The translations under genes and the position numbers were made by a program. DNA of 64,000 nt, from NCBI RefSeq assembly GCF_004770995.1, contig NZ_RQHW01000002.1, positions 62,001-126,000 of the forward strand. Reading direction: 5' to 3'. Positions 9,555-18,371 of the stretch are shown one piece after another. Positions within the stretch are counted from its first letter, which is position 1. Each line of letters begins with the position of its first letter. Under the pieces are notes generated by a model. The model saw only the letters and a program-made list of their open reading frames with translations, ran no database searches and was not told the DNA's origin. The DNA comes from Leptospira idonii. Lineage in GTDB: Bacteria > Spirochaetota > Leptospiria > Leptospirales > Leptospiraceae.

Positions 9555-10175
9555 ATGCAAAATATAGATTACTCACGTAGACTCCGCGGATCCACCGGCC
9601 TTACTTCCGGGATGCAGGAACCACATACTTACACTTCCTATGCGAACCCTTCTTTGGGTGGAGGGGAATCTTCCAAATCCAAATCTGCTTTTGTACTATT
9701 GATCGGTGCTATTTTACTTTTTACTTCCGGAATGGTAGTAGGAATCCAACTCAACCAAAAGGAGAAAGGATTCCAATCCAATGGAGAAAAAAGTTTTTCC
9801 AATGTGGGGAAATCTACAACGCAGCTTTCTAAAAATGAGGGTTTATCCTCTAAGGATGCGGTAGAGAAGGAGGAAGAACGTGGTACCTCCTACGATTCCC
9901 CCTTCCCATCCTCTCTTAAATTCCCTCCTAAAAATGACCAAATCAACTATATGGTCCAAGTAGGCGACTTTTCCCCGGAGGAAGCGGTTCAAATCGGAAA
10001 ACAACTGATGACCAAAGAACCCAGCTTGCAGGGACGCATTTTCCGCACTTCTACAGGAAAGCTCTATGCGGGTTATTTCTACAGAATGGAAGACGCAAAA
10101 GAAGCTTTGGACAAAATTACTTCTTCTGTTCCTGGTGTTTCCAGCGAAGCGACTGTAAAAACAATTCGATTCTGA
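9555..10175 (+). CDS. SPOR-domain membrane protein
   Basis: A single membrane helix (AFVLLIGAILLFTSGMVVGI) anchors a low-complexity linker and a C-terminal SPOR-like domain of about 70 residues (NYMVQVGDFSPEEAVQIGKQL ... GYFYRMEDAKEALDKI). SPOR domains bind septal peptidoglycan stripped of stem peptides, so the protein probably acts at the division site or cell wall. The frame is open upstream to an ATG at 9444. I prefer the ATG at 9555 because GGAAAG lies just upstream of it and the extra 37 residues are basic and featureless. The linker holds one copy of the GTGGTACCTCCTACGA repeat (9880-9895). Confidence 0.75.
   Translation: MQNIDYSRRLRGSTGLTSGMQEPHTYTSYANPSLGGGESSKSKSAFVLLIGAILLFTSGMVVGIQLNQKEKGFQSNGEKSFSNVGKSTTQLSKNEGLSSKDAVEKEEERGTSYDSPFPSSLKFPPKNDQINYMVQVGDFSPEEAVQIGKQLMTKEPSLQGRIFRTSTGKLYAGYFYRMEDAKEALDKITSSVPGVSSEATVKTIRF
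9880..9895 (+). repeat. GTGGTACCTCCTACGA dispersed element, copy 1
   Basis: A 16-base element inside the SPOR gene, read here in the frame Arg-Gly-Thr-Ser-Tyr-Asp. It is identical over 16 bases to 27126-27141, which is read in a different frame, so the conservation is at DNA level. Confidence 0.6.
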
Positions 10176-10194
10176 ACTATTTTTAGCACTTCCC

Positions 10195-10223
10195 TTGACA
10201 GAGCCCGTTTTTCGGGTTATACT
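10195..10223 (+). promoter_or_regulatory. Near-consensus sigma70 promoter of carD
   Basis: TTGACA (10195-10200), a spacer of exactly 17 bases, and TATACT (10218-10223). This is the best core promoter in the window. Transcription would start near 10230, leaving a leader of about 30 bases before the TTG start codon at 10260. Confidence 0.85.
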
Positions 10224-10259
10224 AAAGGTAAGAGTATTTACGGAAGTTATTATACTTAC

Positions 10260-10838
10260 TTGGCTACAAAAAAATTAACTGAAAAAGTAAAAGAGCCTAA
10301 ATTCAAGGTGGGAGACTATGTAGTTTATCCCATCCACGGGGTAGGCGAAGTCACAGAAGTCGCAAAAAAAGTGATTCTGGGAAAGAAGAAAGACTGTTAT
10401 ATCATGGAAATTCAAGGTTCCAAGATGAAAGTCTCGATCCCGGTTGAACGTGCGATCGATGTTGGCATCCGGTCGATCATTGATAAAAAAGAGATCAAAA
10501 AAGTTCTCACTCTCCTCAAGAAGGATGAGATCGACACGGAAGAAGACTGGAAGGTCCGTTATCAAAATAATATGAACAAGATCAAGTCCGGTTCCATATT
10601 TGAGGTAGCAGATGTTTGCCGCAATCTTTACAAACGTGCCTATGGAAAAGAACTCTCCATCATGGAGAGAAAGCTCTATGAGAGCGCTTATAATTTAGTA
10701 AAGATGGAAATTGCGTTGAGCAAAGGAGTTCCCCAGGAAGAAGCAGGAAATATTGTTTCTGATGTACTGGCGGCTTCGGTCCAAGGCATGGCACCTCCAC
10801 CTCCCCCGAAAGAAGAAGATGATCTTGATCTAGAATAA
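10260..10838 (+). CDS. carD: CarD family RNA polymerase-binding transcription regulator
   Basis: The N-terminal domain (about residues 14-75: [17 protein letters not shown]) is the CarD/TRCF RNA polymerase-interacting Tudor-like fold; the helical C-terminal part (about 80-170) binds DNA near the -10 element. CarD stabilises open promoter complexes, notably at rRNA promoters. The start is TTG (10260) because no ATG precedes the conserved domain; GGAAG lies 13 bases upstream. The C-terminus ends in a proline run and an acidic tail ([14 protein letters not shown]). A strong promoter sits just upstream. The PIN-TRAM gene follows after 43 bases. Confidence 0.93.
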   Translation: MATKKLTEKVKEPKFKVGDYVVYPIHGVGEVTEVAKKVILGKKKDCYIMEIQGSKMKVSIPVERAIDVGIRSIIDKKEIKKVLTLLKKDEIDTEEDWKVRYQNNMNKIKSGSIFEVADVCRNLYKRAYGKELSIMERKLYESAYNLVKMEIALSKGVPQEEAGNIVSDVLAASVQGMAPPPPPKEEDDLDLE

Positions 10839-10851
10839 ACTTCCGTATCTG

Positions 10852-10879
10852 CTCAAATTTTTGGCTAAAAAGGTTTGAG
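10852..10879 (+). promoter_or_regulatory. Hairpin overlapping the ribosome site of the PIN-TRAM gene
   Basis: CTCAAA-TTTTT (10852-10862) can pair with AAAAA (10867-10871) and TTTGAG (10874-10879), leaving a GG bulge and a GGCT loop. The AAAAGG Shine-Dalgarno sequence of the ATG at 10882 lies in the right arm, so the fold would hide it. There is no T tract, so it is not a terminator. Confidence 0.4.
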
Positions 10880-10881
10880 TC

Positions 10882-11919
10882 ATGAAACACCTCCTTTCAG
10901 CTATCGGCTCGGTTGCAGTCGGTTTGGCTTCATTTTTCTTTCTCTACTCGGAATCACAGAATCCGGTTCTTGCGGGTTCCTTGTCGGGATTGGTCCTTCT
11001 CTATTCTCTCTTTCTCAGCTATGGAGAGAAAAAACTATACCCTGAACTCAAAGCAGATGTTTTGCTTTGTGCTAGCGTGGGAGCTCTTTTGGGAATCGCA
11101 ATCTCTGCGTATCCTGCATCCTTACTTTCCGAATACGGATTCAAGTCCGTGGGAATCTTAGCGGTATTTCTTTTTTTCCTTACAGGAGTGAAAGGGGGAA
11201 TTGCTTTCTCTAAAAGACCCGGTCTTTCCATTTTCGGAGGAGGAGCCGGTCCGGCAGGAACCAGTTTTTCTATCCCAGGATTGGAAACTGCATCCAGCAA
11301 TGTAAGAGAAAAAATTCTAGATACTTCCGTTGTGATCGACGGTCGTATTTTGGATATCGCCGACACACACTTCTTAGATGGTCCTCTCATCCTTCCTAAC
11401 TTCGTGCTTCGTGAAATCCAATTGATTTCCGATTCTTCCGATCCGATCAAAAGAGCTCGCGGCCGTAGAGGTTTGGAGATGCTCAATAAATTGCAAAGAA
11501 AAGGATCTATCGAAGTTAAAATCACATACACTGACTATTCCGACACAAGAGAAGTGGATGCGAAGTTGGTGAAACTTGCCCGTGATACAGGCGGTGCCGT
11601 TGTTACCAATGACTTTAACCTCAATAAGGTGGCAGAACTCCAAGGTGTGAAGGTTCTAAACCTGAACAATCTGGCAAATGCATTGAAACCGGTTGTGCTT
11701 CCTGGAGAAGAATTCCCTATTTCCGTCATCAAAGAAGGAAAGGATGAAAACCAAGGAATCGGTTATTTGGAAGACGGTACTATGGTCGTGATCGAAAACG
11801 GCGGACATTTGGTCGGAAAAGAAGTGAGAGTCGTTGTGACTTCCATCATTCAAACCGCTGCCGGAAAGATGATTTTTACAAAAGTACAAAACGGTAACAA
11901 TAACTATAACAAATCGTAA
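10882..11919 (+). CDS. Membrane PIN-TRAM domain protein (YacL-like putative RNase)
   Basis: About four hydrophobic helices (residues 1-110) precede a PIN nuclease-like domain (about 150-275) with the acidic residues expected for metal binding: DTSVVIDGR at the start, E in [11 protein letters not shown] in [11 protein letters not shown] and VVTNDFN near the end. A C-terminal TRAM domain (about 285-345) is a nucleic-acid-binding OB fold. The arrangement matches the YacL family of Firmicutes and spirochaetes, whose substrate is not established. CarD is upstream, as it often is near YacL-type genes in other phyla (recalled from general knowledge). Lnt follows after 25 bases. Confidence 0.88.
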   Translation: MKHLLSAIGSVAVGLASFFFLYSESQNPVLAGSLSGLVLLYSLFLSYGEKKLYPELKADVLLCASVGALLGIAISAYPASLLSEYGFKSVGILAVFLFFLTGVKGGIAFSKRPGLSIFGGGAGPAGTSFSIPGLETASSNVREKILDTSVVIDGRILDIADTHFLDGPLILPNFVLREIQLISDSSDPIKRARGRRGLEMLNKLQRKGSIEVKITYTDYSDTREVDAKLVKLARDTGGAVVTNDFNLNKVAELQGVKVLNLNNLANALKPVVLPGEEFPISVIKEGKDENQGIGYLEDGTMVVIENGGHLVGKEVRVVVTSIIQTAAGKMIFTKVQNGNNNYNKS

Positions 11920-11944
11920 CGATTGTTTGACAGAGTGCTAGCTG

Positions 11945-13705
11945 ATGAAAGCTCTATTTCGTTTTTTTACCTCTCGTGAGGGGCTAATCGCAGTACTCTG
12001 TTATGTGGCGACCGCAGCGTTCGCCACACTTGCCTTCGCTCCCTATTCCCAATCTTATCTGGTATGGCTCTCTCCTCTCGGTCTTTTTTATATAGAAAAG
12101 AAATATAGGGGAGAATGGAAAAAGCTTATCTGGCACGGATTCGCCTTTGCGATCGTGTTTTATAGTTTTTCCTTTTATTGGATCTACTATATGGTCACTG
12201 TGTTCGGAGGTTTTCCTTGGTTTTTGGCGGGACCGATCTTCGTTCTATCCGGGATCTTTCTGAACATCAAGTTTCCTTTCTTTCTGCTTTTATTTTCTTT
12301 TTTGGCAAAGAAGGTAGGGAAGTATTTTCCCTGGTTGGCAGGATTCTCCATGTTGGCTGCGGAGTTTTTGACCCCCCAAGTGTTTCCCTGGTATTTCGGA
12401 AACATAGTCGCAGAAAATCACATTCTATCGCAAAACGCAGAGTATGCGAGTGCGTATGGCCTCACTGTTTTATTATTCGTTTTCTCTTATTTTCTATTTC
12501 AATCCCTTCGCCCTAAAAGATGGCTTTTTATTTTCCGTTATTTGCGAACCGAAGGGAAAAATCTTCTTCGTAAAAGAAAGATCGTTTTAGGGATCGGTTC
12601 CGTATGGCTTTTGTTTCTTTCGTTTTGGGTCAATGGCGCTTATTTGTTTTGGAAATGGGAGAATGTCCTTCCTGTCGCCAAACGGGAAGTATTGATCGTC
12701 CAGCCCAATGCTCCTTTGGAGTTCAGGGACGGAAGAAGTGTGGCAGAAGAGATGAATCTTCTGATGCAAAGAATTGACCGCCTTACGGAAGAAGGTGCTA
12801 AGGGAGATAAAATCGATCTCATCGTATTTCCGGAATCGGGAGTTCCTTTTTATTCCACACATGAAACGGAAGCCACAAAGATCACAGGTGTCTATCAGCC
12901 TTGGTTCGAATCTCAAATGGCGATTTTGGCTCTCAGACATAAGGCGAATGTTTTTTTCAATGAGATCGATGTGGACTTTTTGAACGGGATCAAATCCAGA
13001 AGAAATTTAAGAAGTTATAATTCTTCCGCACTTATGAATCCGAACGGAGAAAGAAGAGAGAGTTATCAAAAAGTATATCTTCTTATTTTCGGAGAATACA
13101 TGCCTTTCGAATGGATGTACGAACTTTCCGAACAAACGGGAAGGTTTGAGGCGGGAAAATCCCTTTCCCTCATTCCTTATTATAAAACTGCGGATTCCGT
13201 ATCTACGAATTTAACTCCTCTTCGCTGGCCAGACTCCCTTCAGTTTTCTCCTTCTATGGTAAGGGACTATTATAAAACTCACACCGTACCGGAAGAGAAG
13301 GTAGGAAGTTTTCTTCCTTTGATTTGTTATGAAGTGATCATTCCTGAATTTGTGAGAAGGTTCCAGGGAGATCCCGATTTTTTCGTCAATGTAACAAACG
13401 ATAAATGGTATGGGAATACAGTAGAAACCTACGAACATCATACTTTGGGCAGGATGAGATCCATCGAATTCCGCAAATGGATGGTTCGTTCCACGAATTC
13501 CGGCACTTCCGTTTTTGTGGATCATCTGGGAAGGAACGTAAAAAATGAATTCACAGCCGTAGAAGCAAGTGCTACTCTAAGAGGAACAGTGGATGTGATG
13601 CCCGGTTACGAGACCTTTTACAGAAGGTTCGGAAATCTTCTTCCTTGGTCGTTCCTCATCCTATCTGGGATCTATTTCGGTTATTATGTTGCGAAACGTC
13701 GTTAA
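11945..13705 (+). CDS. lnt: Apolipoprotein N-acyltransferase
   Basis: Transfers the third acyl chain to the N-terminal cysteine of lipoproteins in the inner membrane, the last step of lipoprotein maturation. Several N-terminal membrane helices (about residues 15-230) are followed by a nitrilase-like catalytic domain and a final C-terminal helix. The expected triad is visible: Glu297 in FPESGVP, Lys376 in YQKVYLLIFGEYMP and Cys461 in LICYEVIIPEF. The length (586) is somewhat above the usual 500-550. The 3' end overlaps the next gene by 20 bases. The many lipoproteins in this window are natural substrates. Confidence 0.95.
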   Translation: MKALFRFFTSREGLIAVLCYVATAAFATLAFAPYSQSYLVWLSPLGLFYIEKKYRGEWKKLIWHGFAFAIVFYSFSFYWIYYMVTVFGGFPWFLAGPIFVLSGIFLNIKFPFFLLLFSFLAKKVGKYFPWLAGFSMLAAEFLTPQVFPWYFGNIVAENHILSQNAEYASAYGLTVLLFVFSYFLFQSLRPKRWLFIFRYLRTEGKNLLRKRKIVLGIGSVWLLFLSFWVNGAYLFWKWENVLPVAKREVLIVQPNAPLEFRDGRSVAEEMNLLMQRIDRLTEEGAKGDKIDLIVFPESGVPFYSTHETEATKITGVYQPWFESQMAILALRHKANVFFNEIDVDFLNGIKSRRNLRSYNSSALMNPNGERRESYQKVYLLIFGEYMPFEWMYELSEQTGRFEAGKSLSLIPYYKTADSVSTNLTPLRWPDSLQFSPSMVRDYYKTHTVPEEKVGSFLPLICYEVIIPEFVRRFQGDPDFFVNVTNDKWYGNTVETYEHHTLGRMRSIEFRKWMVRSTNSGTSVFVDHLGRNVKNEFTAVEASATLRGTVDVMPGYETFYRRFGNLLPWSFLILSGIYFGYYVAKRR

Positions 13706-15245
13706 TTTCATATATGAAACCCGCCTTTTTTATGCGGTATATGCTTCGATCGCTTTTCATATAGTGATTTTTATATTCGCATACAACCAATCGGAAACAA
13801 TTTATCAACCTATCTATTGCGGTCCTTACTGGATTTATGCCAACGGAGAAGTTGCGGACCGCCCTCTCGAATTGGACTTAGAATTCGCAAAAAGGGCCTG
13901 GGAAGAAAATCGCCTCAACAAAGAAGGTCTCATCCAAGAAGAAGGGCAAGAAACAACGGACGGAGAGCCTGGTGAGAAAGGTAAGTCAGAGTCTTTTGCC
14001 AAAGGAAAATACGAAGGAGGGCAGTGGGAGAATCTGGTTAAAGATTTGGAATCCGCTTCCCGCTTGAGAGACGGTTTTAAGAACGATTATGATAATGTTT
14101 ATTCTTTCTCCGATGTTTCCGATTCTTACATTCGAAGAGAAAGAGACTACGAAGATATCGTAGTTAAGGAAGTTTTTCCTACTCTAAAAACAATTAGAGA
14201 TCCTTTCACAGTCGATATAGAAGAGGCTGATGATAATTTAGCAGTTCATAAAGAACGAAACCGCATCATAGAAGAATTTCGAAAGGGAGAAGAACAATCG
14301 ATCGTTACGATTACGGTTGCTTCCGAAGGAGAAAATCCTCCCAAGTCTCCTCTTTCCATGCCGAAAGAAGAAAGATCCGACTACTTGGATCAAACTTTAA
14401 AACAATCCAAAGAAAAACAGTTGGATCAATTTATTTCCCGCTTTATGGGTTATGATCCTGACAAAGGGGATTTAGCGAAATTCGTTCGGGATTTATATTA
14501 TGAAAACCTGCAAAGATTGGCATATGTTTTCAGCGGGGATCCCAGTTACTTCACAGTAGATTATTTTCAAGAGAACTTGAATAAGGAAGATTTCCTCAGG
14601 CAGATGATGGCTCTTCTTTCAGAGAACTTAGGCACCAAAGTCGGTACGGAAGTTCTATTCACTTTGGATAATATTTATTTCATTCAGGCAAGAGCTTTGA
14701 AGGTTCTGATGGAAGGGGAAGCTTTGTATGCATCTGCTTCCGATGAACAAAAAAACAAACTTCGCATGGAAATCATAAAAAGGGTGTCCGAAAAATACAG
14801 ACCTCTTCTGAAAGAGAAAAATATTCGTTCTTATGCGGATGTGGAAAATGCATATTCCAAAAAAAGATTGGAGATCATGGACACTCTTATTAAAAATTCT
14901 CCCGCAGGATATCGGTTAAACGACGCTCATTTCGAAAAAGGTAAAATTCTTTGGGACTCCGGAATGTTCCGAGGAGAAGACCGTCTTCTATTTGCCGCCA
15001 TCGAAGAATGGAAAAAAATAAATCCTAAGAGCAAAGAAGGGGATTTTTTGGCGGCAAAATCCTACGATTCTCTAGGGATCATCCTGCAGCAGGAAGATGT
15101 GAAAGATATGTATGGGAAGTTTTCTCCTGCCGCAAAGGATAGAATCAATTACGTAATGACCCATCATCTGGAAGAGGAAATCAATTTGAAACGTCAAAGG
15201 GAAGAAAAACTGCTTTGGCCGAAAGTAAAATCTAAGCCTAATTGA
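13686..15245 (+). CDS. Conserved hypothetical membrane-anchored protein
   Basis: I do not recognise the family. One hydrophobic helix near the N-terminus (AVYASIAFHIVIFIFAY, about residues 16-33) is followed by a long, charged, mostly helical soluble part of about 480 residues without cysteine clusters or obvious catalytic motifs. Residues 75-115 are a low-complexity, glutamate- and lysine-rich linker. The start overlaps the end of lnt by 20 bases, which suggests translational coupling and perhaps a role in envelope biogenesis. It ends two bases before the convergent gene at 15248. Confidence 0.7.
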   Translation: MLRNVVNFIYETRLFYAVYASIAFHIVIFIFAYNQSETIYQPIYCGPYWIYANGEVADRPLELDLEFAKRAWEENRLNKEGLIQEEGQETTDGEPGEKGKSESFAKGKYEGGQWENLVKDLESASRLRDGFKNDYDNVYSFSDVSDSYIRRERDYEDIVVKEVFPTLKTIRDPFTVDIEEADDNLAVHKERNRIIEEFRKGEEQSIVTITVASEGENPPKSPLSMPKEERSDYLDQTLKQSKEKQLDQFISRFMGYDPDKGDLAKFVRDLYYENLQRLAYVFSGDPSYFTVDYFQENLNKEDFLRQMMALLSENLGTKVGTEVLFTLDNIYFIQARALKVLMEGEALYASASDEQKNKLRMEIIKRVSEKYRPLLKEKNIRSYADVENAYSKKRLEIMDTLIKNSPAGYRLNDAHFEKGKILWDSGMFRGEDRLLFAAIEEWKKINPKSKEGDFLAAKSYDSLGIILQQEDVKDMYGKFSPAAKDRINYVMTHHLEEEINLKRQREEKLLWPKVKSKPN

Positions 15246-15247
15246 TT

Positions 15248-15703
15248 TTAAGTTTTTAAGTTTTCGATTCCGCTTTCATGAAATTCAGTAGCCCATTTGT
15301 CGTGGAAAGGAGTTTCTTTTTCGATCCTTTCTTCTATGGCCATTCCTGAAATTGCAGACTCTCCGTAATGTCTGAGAAAATCACGATGTGCTAATCTTTC
15401 GATGAGAGCTTGCCAGAAAACTTCGTCTTCATAATCTTCCAAAATATCCACAAGGCCGCTTTCTTCTTCGAATTCACGAGTAAGATACGGTTCTCCGTTA
15501 TTTTGATCGATTTGAACTATATTGCCTAGCCCTGCGCCTTCCGCATGATTGAAAACATGACGAACCACTTCCGCAAATCGGGAGTCGTTGTCGGAATCTT
15601 CCTCGACTCTTTCCTTTGCCTGCAACGTAGAGATAACCCAATCTCCCATATAGACTAATTTGAGAAGGGTTTCGTATTGCTCAAGGGACAGTTCAAGATT
15701 CAT
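15248..15703 (-). CDS. Conserved hypothetical acidic protein
   Basis: A small soluble acidic protein of 151 residues without signal peptide or membrane helix. It is largely helical with repeated acidic stretches (VEEDSDNDSRF, VDILEDYEDEVFW) and a conserved-looking block RLAHRDFLRHYG. I believe homologues exist in other spirochaetes but cannot name a function. It stands alone on the minus strand, convergent with the gene ending at 15245. Confidence 0.6.
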   Translation of the reverse strand: MNLELSLEQYETLLKLVYMGDWVISTLQAKERVEEDSDNDSRFAEVVRHVFNHAEGAGLGNIVQIDQNNGEPYLTREFEEESGLVDILEDYEDEVFWQALIERLAHRDFLRHYGESAISGMAIEERIEKETPFHDKWATEFHESGIENLKT

Positions 15704-15780
15704 CTAAAGATCAAGATCGGGGGCTTGGTTGGAATGAAAAGAGTTTTTTAGGCGGATCTTTCTGGAAAACGTCCCAAATT

Positions 15781-16416
15781 TTAATCTTCCAAAAGCAGTT
15801 CTTTGTTGCGGAGAGGTCTGTATTTATCTCGCACAATGGCAGTTATATCGTCAATGGCCAAAAGCACTTCCTGGGTGTTGGAATTGTTTTCGTTGGGAAG
15901 ATAAAAGAATCCCAAGAGCTTGAGAGAGGAGCCTTGGAGAAAAACCCTGTCATTCTGGTCTACGGAATGTGTAAGAGGTACCACACAATTCTTCCAACCT
16001 TTGTAATTGAGCGAGGTAATTGCGATTTGGCGGATCTCGAAATCCTGATTTTCTATGATCAATGTTAGGTTTCCGATGGATTGGGAGGAATAAACAGGAA
16101 TATGGATCTCTTTTACATAATCTTTGATCAAAATCGGTTGGGGAAAATAAACGGAGAAAGGAAAATTGGCGGCTTTCGGAACCCTGAGCACCAATGCTTG
16201 CCTGGATCCTGGGATGGGTGCGGTAAAATTTCCGGAAAGGGACAGATCGGGTAGAATTGTGTCTTTTTCGAGCCTGGTCCTAAGGTTGGCCTGGGAGTAA
16301 TCTTGGGTTTCGAAATTCTCCAAAAGGATCTCTTTCCAGATCGTAACGTCCGCTTCTCTAACGTGCGCAATGCACAGAAAAATGCTCAGGAAAGTTATGT
16401 TTCTTAATGCAATCAT
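15781..16416 (-). CDS. FlaA-like flagellar filament outer layer (sheath) protein
   Basis: A secreted protein of 211 residues. The start at 16416 gives a good signal peptide (MIALRNITFLSIFLCIAHVREA); the frame remains open to 16581 but that extension would cover the divergent promoter. The C-terminal part has the FlaA family pattern: NYKGWKNCVVPL, then SLKLLGFFYLPNE and LLAIDDITAIVRDKY. FlaA proteins coat the periplasmic flagellar core and affect filament curvature. Leptospira genomes usually carry flaA1 and flaA2 side by side; here a single copy stands alone next to a surface-repeat gene, so it may be a divergent third paralogue. Confidence 0.75.
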   Translation of the reverse strand: MIALRNITFLSIFLCIAHVREADVTIWKEILLENFETQDYSQANLRTRLEKDTILPDLSLSGNFTAPIPGSRQALVLRVPKAANFPFSVYFPQPILIKDYVKEIHIPVYSSQSIGNLTLIIENQDFEIRQIAITSLNYKGWKNCVVPLTHSVDQNDRVFLQGSSLKLLGFFYLPNENNSNTQEVLLAIDDITAIVRDKYRPLRNKELLLED

Positions 16417-16417
16417 G

Positions 16418-16449
16418 TTGACAATAATTCCTAACGAAGGGGATATATA
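16418..16449 (+). promoter_or_regulatory. Probable promoter of the OmpL47-type gene
   Basis: TTGACA at 16418-16423 is followed by a TATATAT stretch at 16444-16450. The spacing to TATATA is 20 bases, longer than ideal, so the exact -10 is uncertain. The -35 box abuts the start codon of the divergent flaA-like gene. Confidence 0.5.
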
Positions 16450-16480
16450 TGTTTTATCGGTAAAAAGGAGAATCTCACAA

Positions 16481-17587
16481 ATGCAGGCGCACAAGTACCT
16501 ATTGGCCATTTTAGCAATTTTTTTCGCAGGCCAACTCTCAGCACAGGTCGCTGACCCAAAAGCAAATACTTCCACATCCAAAGAAGAAGCAATTCAAAAA
16601 ACAGAAGAGACTTCAGGAACAGTGAAACAAACTGTCGATGAAGTAGAAAAGGCAGTGAAGGATGCACTCGGCGGAGACAAGGACGGGCAAGGCGTCGTGG
16701 CTTCTGGAAAAGAGGCACTTTTTATCAATAGCAAAACTTCCTTCACATTGGAAGCAAAAGATGATTCCTCTTCTGTGGATTACATCGAGTGGAAACCTAA
16801 AAACGGAGACTACAGACGTTTCACTACTCCTATCCGCATTGCGGAAGAAGGTGTGACTGAAATTCAATACCGTTCCGTAGACAAAGCGGGCAATTATGAA
16901 ATTCCTAAAGTTTTGGTAGTGAACGTAGACAACACTGCTCCTAGAGTTTCTCTTCAACCTGCAGAACAATTTTTCGTGTTAGACGGTGTTCCTTACTCTT
17001 CTAAGAACAACAGTTACTCGATTATCGCTGAAGACAAACAAACCGGTGTCAGTGCAGTTCAATACAGCGTAAACGCAGAAGCTGCTAAAGCTTACTCCGA
17101 GCCGATCAAATTGGAAAACGGTGGAGCAAACGTAATTAAATATTCCGCTACTGATAAATCCGGAAATTCTTCTCCTGAATCTTCTCTTATCATTACTGTG
17201 GACGATGTAAAACCTACTGTTGAAATCGTTCCTTCTTTACCGCTTGTTGACATCAACGGAAAACCTTTTGCAAAAAGAGGAAACGTATTCTATGTAAACG
17301 CAACGGATAAAGAATCCGGTGTGAAAAAGATTCTAGTGAAACTGGACGCAGAAACAGAATACCGCCCTTACACAGAAGCGATTTCCGTAGAAACACAAGG
17401 AGACCATGTTCTCAGTGCGATCGCCATCGATAACGTAGGAAATCAATCCGCAGTAGTGGAATTGAAATTCTCCGTAGACTTAACTCCTCCTTCTTCCGTG
17501 ATCCAAAAATCAGGAAAAGAAGAAGCTAAAGTAGAATCTACTACTCCTACAACAACAACACCTGCAGAAGAAACTCCTGCAAAATAA
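16481..17587 (+). CDS. OmpL47-type repeat surface protein
   Basis: The ATG at 16481 is chosen because AAGGAG lies 10 bases upstream and gives a clean signal peptide (YLLAILAIFFAGQLSAQ). After a charged helical linker there are three tandem Ig-like/OmpL47-type repeats of about 95 residues (about residues 75-345). Each ends in a pattern such as IQYRSVDKAGN, IKYSATDKSGN or LSAIAIDNVGN, followed by VDxxxP. A threonine/proline-rich tail ends the protein. OmpL47-type domains occur in leptospiral surface proteins that bind host or matrix components. The frame is open upstream to 16370, but that start would lie inside the flaA-like gene. Confidence 0.8.
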   Translation: MQAHKYLLAILAIFFAGQLSAQVADPKANTSTSKEEAIQKTEETSGTVKQTVDEVEKAVKDALGGDKDGQGVVASGKEALFINSKTSFTLEAKDDSSSVDYIEWKPKNGDYRRFTTPIRIAEEGVTEIQYRSVDKAGNYEIPKVLVVNVDNTAPRVSLQPAEQFFVLDGVPYSSKNNSYSIIAEDKQTGVSAVQYSVNAEAAKAYSEPIKLENGGANVIKYSATDKSGNSSPESSLIITVDDVKPTVEIVPSLPLVDINGKPFAKRGNVFYVNATDKESGVKKILVKLDAETEYRPYTEAISVETQGDHVLSAIAIDNVGNQSAVVELKFSVDLTPPSSVIQKSGKEEAKVESTTPTTTTPAEETPAK

Positions 17588-17602
17588 AAACTAGATACTT
17601 CG

Positions 17603-17629
17603 TTCGGGGCCAAATCTTTCGGCCCTGAA
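17603..17629 (+). terminator. Hairpin after the OmpL47-type gene
   Basis: TTCGGGGCC (17603-17611) pairs with GGCCCTGAA (17621-17629) with one G:T pair, around a 9-base loop. No T tract follows, so it may be a weak or Rho-aided terminator or an mRNA 3' stabiliser. It lies 10 bases before the GAGGAGG ribosome site of comF. Confidence 0.4.
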
Positions 17630-17649
17630 CCCAGATTCGAGGAGGCAAA

Positions 17650-18366
17650 ATGTTTTCTCGAATCCTTTCCTTCTTTTATTCCCATCCTTGTTCTCATTGC
17701 GGTCATTTGGATTTTCTATCCAATCGGTTTGGAGTCTGCATTCATTGCATACGCAAACGAAGAAAATTTCAAAGAGATCATTTTGATCCTTCTGTCTGTT
17801 CCGTTTGTTCTCATAAAAGAGAGGAAGGAAAAGACTGTGCCTTTTGTTCTTCCCGATTCGTTTTTTTCTCCCGATTAGAGTTTCTGCACTATCGGTTTCC
17901 CTGGGAAAAAGAAACCTTTCAGATGTGCAAATTCCAAAAAGAAAGATTGCTTTCTTTTTATTTTGCGTTAGACTTCCGCAGAAAAAAGATTTCTAAGCGT
18001 CAGATAGAAAGGCCGGATGCGATTGTCTTTCTGCCTTCCGGTGATTTGAAATCGGGAAGAGGGTATCATCCTGCTGAAATTTTAGGGAAAAGGTTAGCTC
18101 TAAAGTGGAAGATTCCGATTCTACCGGGGGTGAGAAAGGCATCGCACGAGAAACAATCCGGAAAAATGTATAGGGAGAGATTTTTTCATGCAAAAAAGGC
18201 ATTTCTTTTTCGAAAAAATGATAGAATGTGTAATGGAATTCATATCTTGATCATAGATGATATATTCACTACTGGTGCAAGTTTGAATGAGGTGGCTCGT
18301 TTGTATCTGGAAAACGGTGCAAGTAGAGTTTCGTGTATGGTATTATTAATAAACGAGGGTGATTGA
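17650..18366 (+). CDS. comF: ComF family phosphoribosyltransferase-like protein
   Basis: The N-terminal region carries two CxxC-type zinc pairs (CSHCG, CIHC, CSVC, CAFC within the first 75 residues), the usual double-zinc motif of ComF. The C-terminal half is a type I phosphoribosyltransferase fold with the PRPP-binding motif ILIIDDIFTTGAS near residue 200. ComF proteins support DNA uptake in competent bacteria, but their exact activity is unclear. The length (238) is normal. The start has a strong ribosome site (GAGGAGG). The STAS gene follows within six bases. Confidence 0.9.
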   Translation: MFSRILSFFYSHPCSHCGHLDFLSNRFGVCIHCIRKRRKFQRDHFDPSVCSVCSHKREEGKDCAFCSSRFVFFSRLEFLHYRFPWEKETFQMCKFQKERLLSFYFALDFRRKKISKRQIERPDAIVFLPSGDLKSGRGYHPAEILGKRLALKWKIPILPGVRKASHEKQSGKMYRERFFHAKKAFLFRKNDRMCNGIHILIIDDIFTTGASLNEVARLYLENGASRVSCMVLLINEGD

Positions 18367-18371
18367 ATATA

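Noticed and set aside
11019..11531. 170-codon minus-strand open frame inside the PIN-TRAM gene
   Set aside because: Antisense to a clear PIN domain; composition and lack of motifs indicate a shadow frame.
16370..16480. N-terminal extension of the OmpL47-type gene
   Set aside because: It would run through the flaA-like start region and the promoter, whereas the ATG at 16481 has a strong ribosome site and a clean signal peptide.
16417..16581. N-terminal extension of the flaA-like gene
   Set aside because: It covers the divergent gene's promoter and ribosome site and puts the signal peptide in the interior; 16416 is the natural start.
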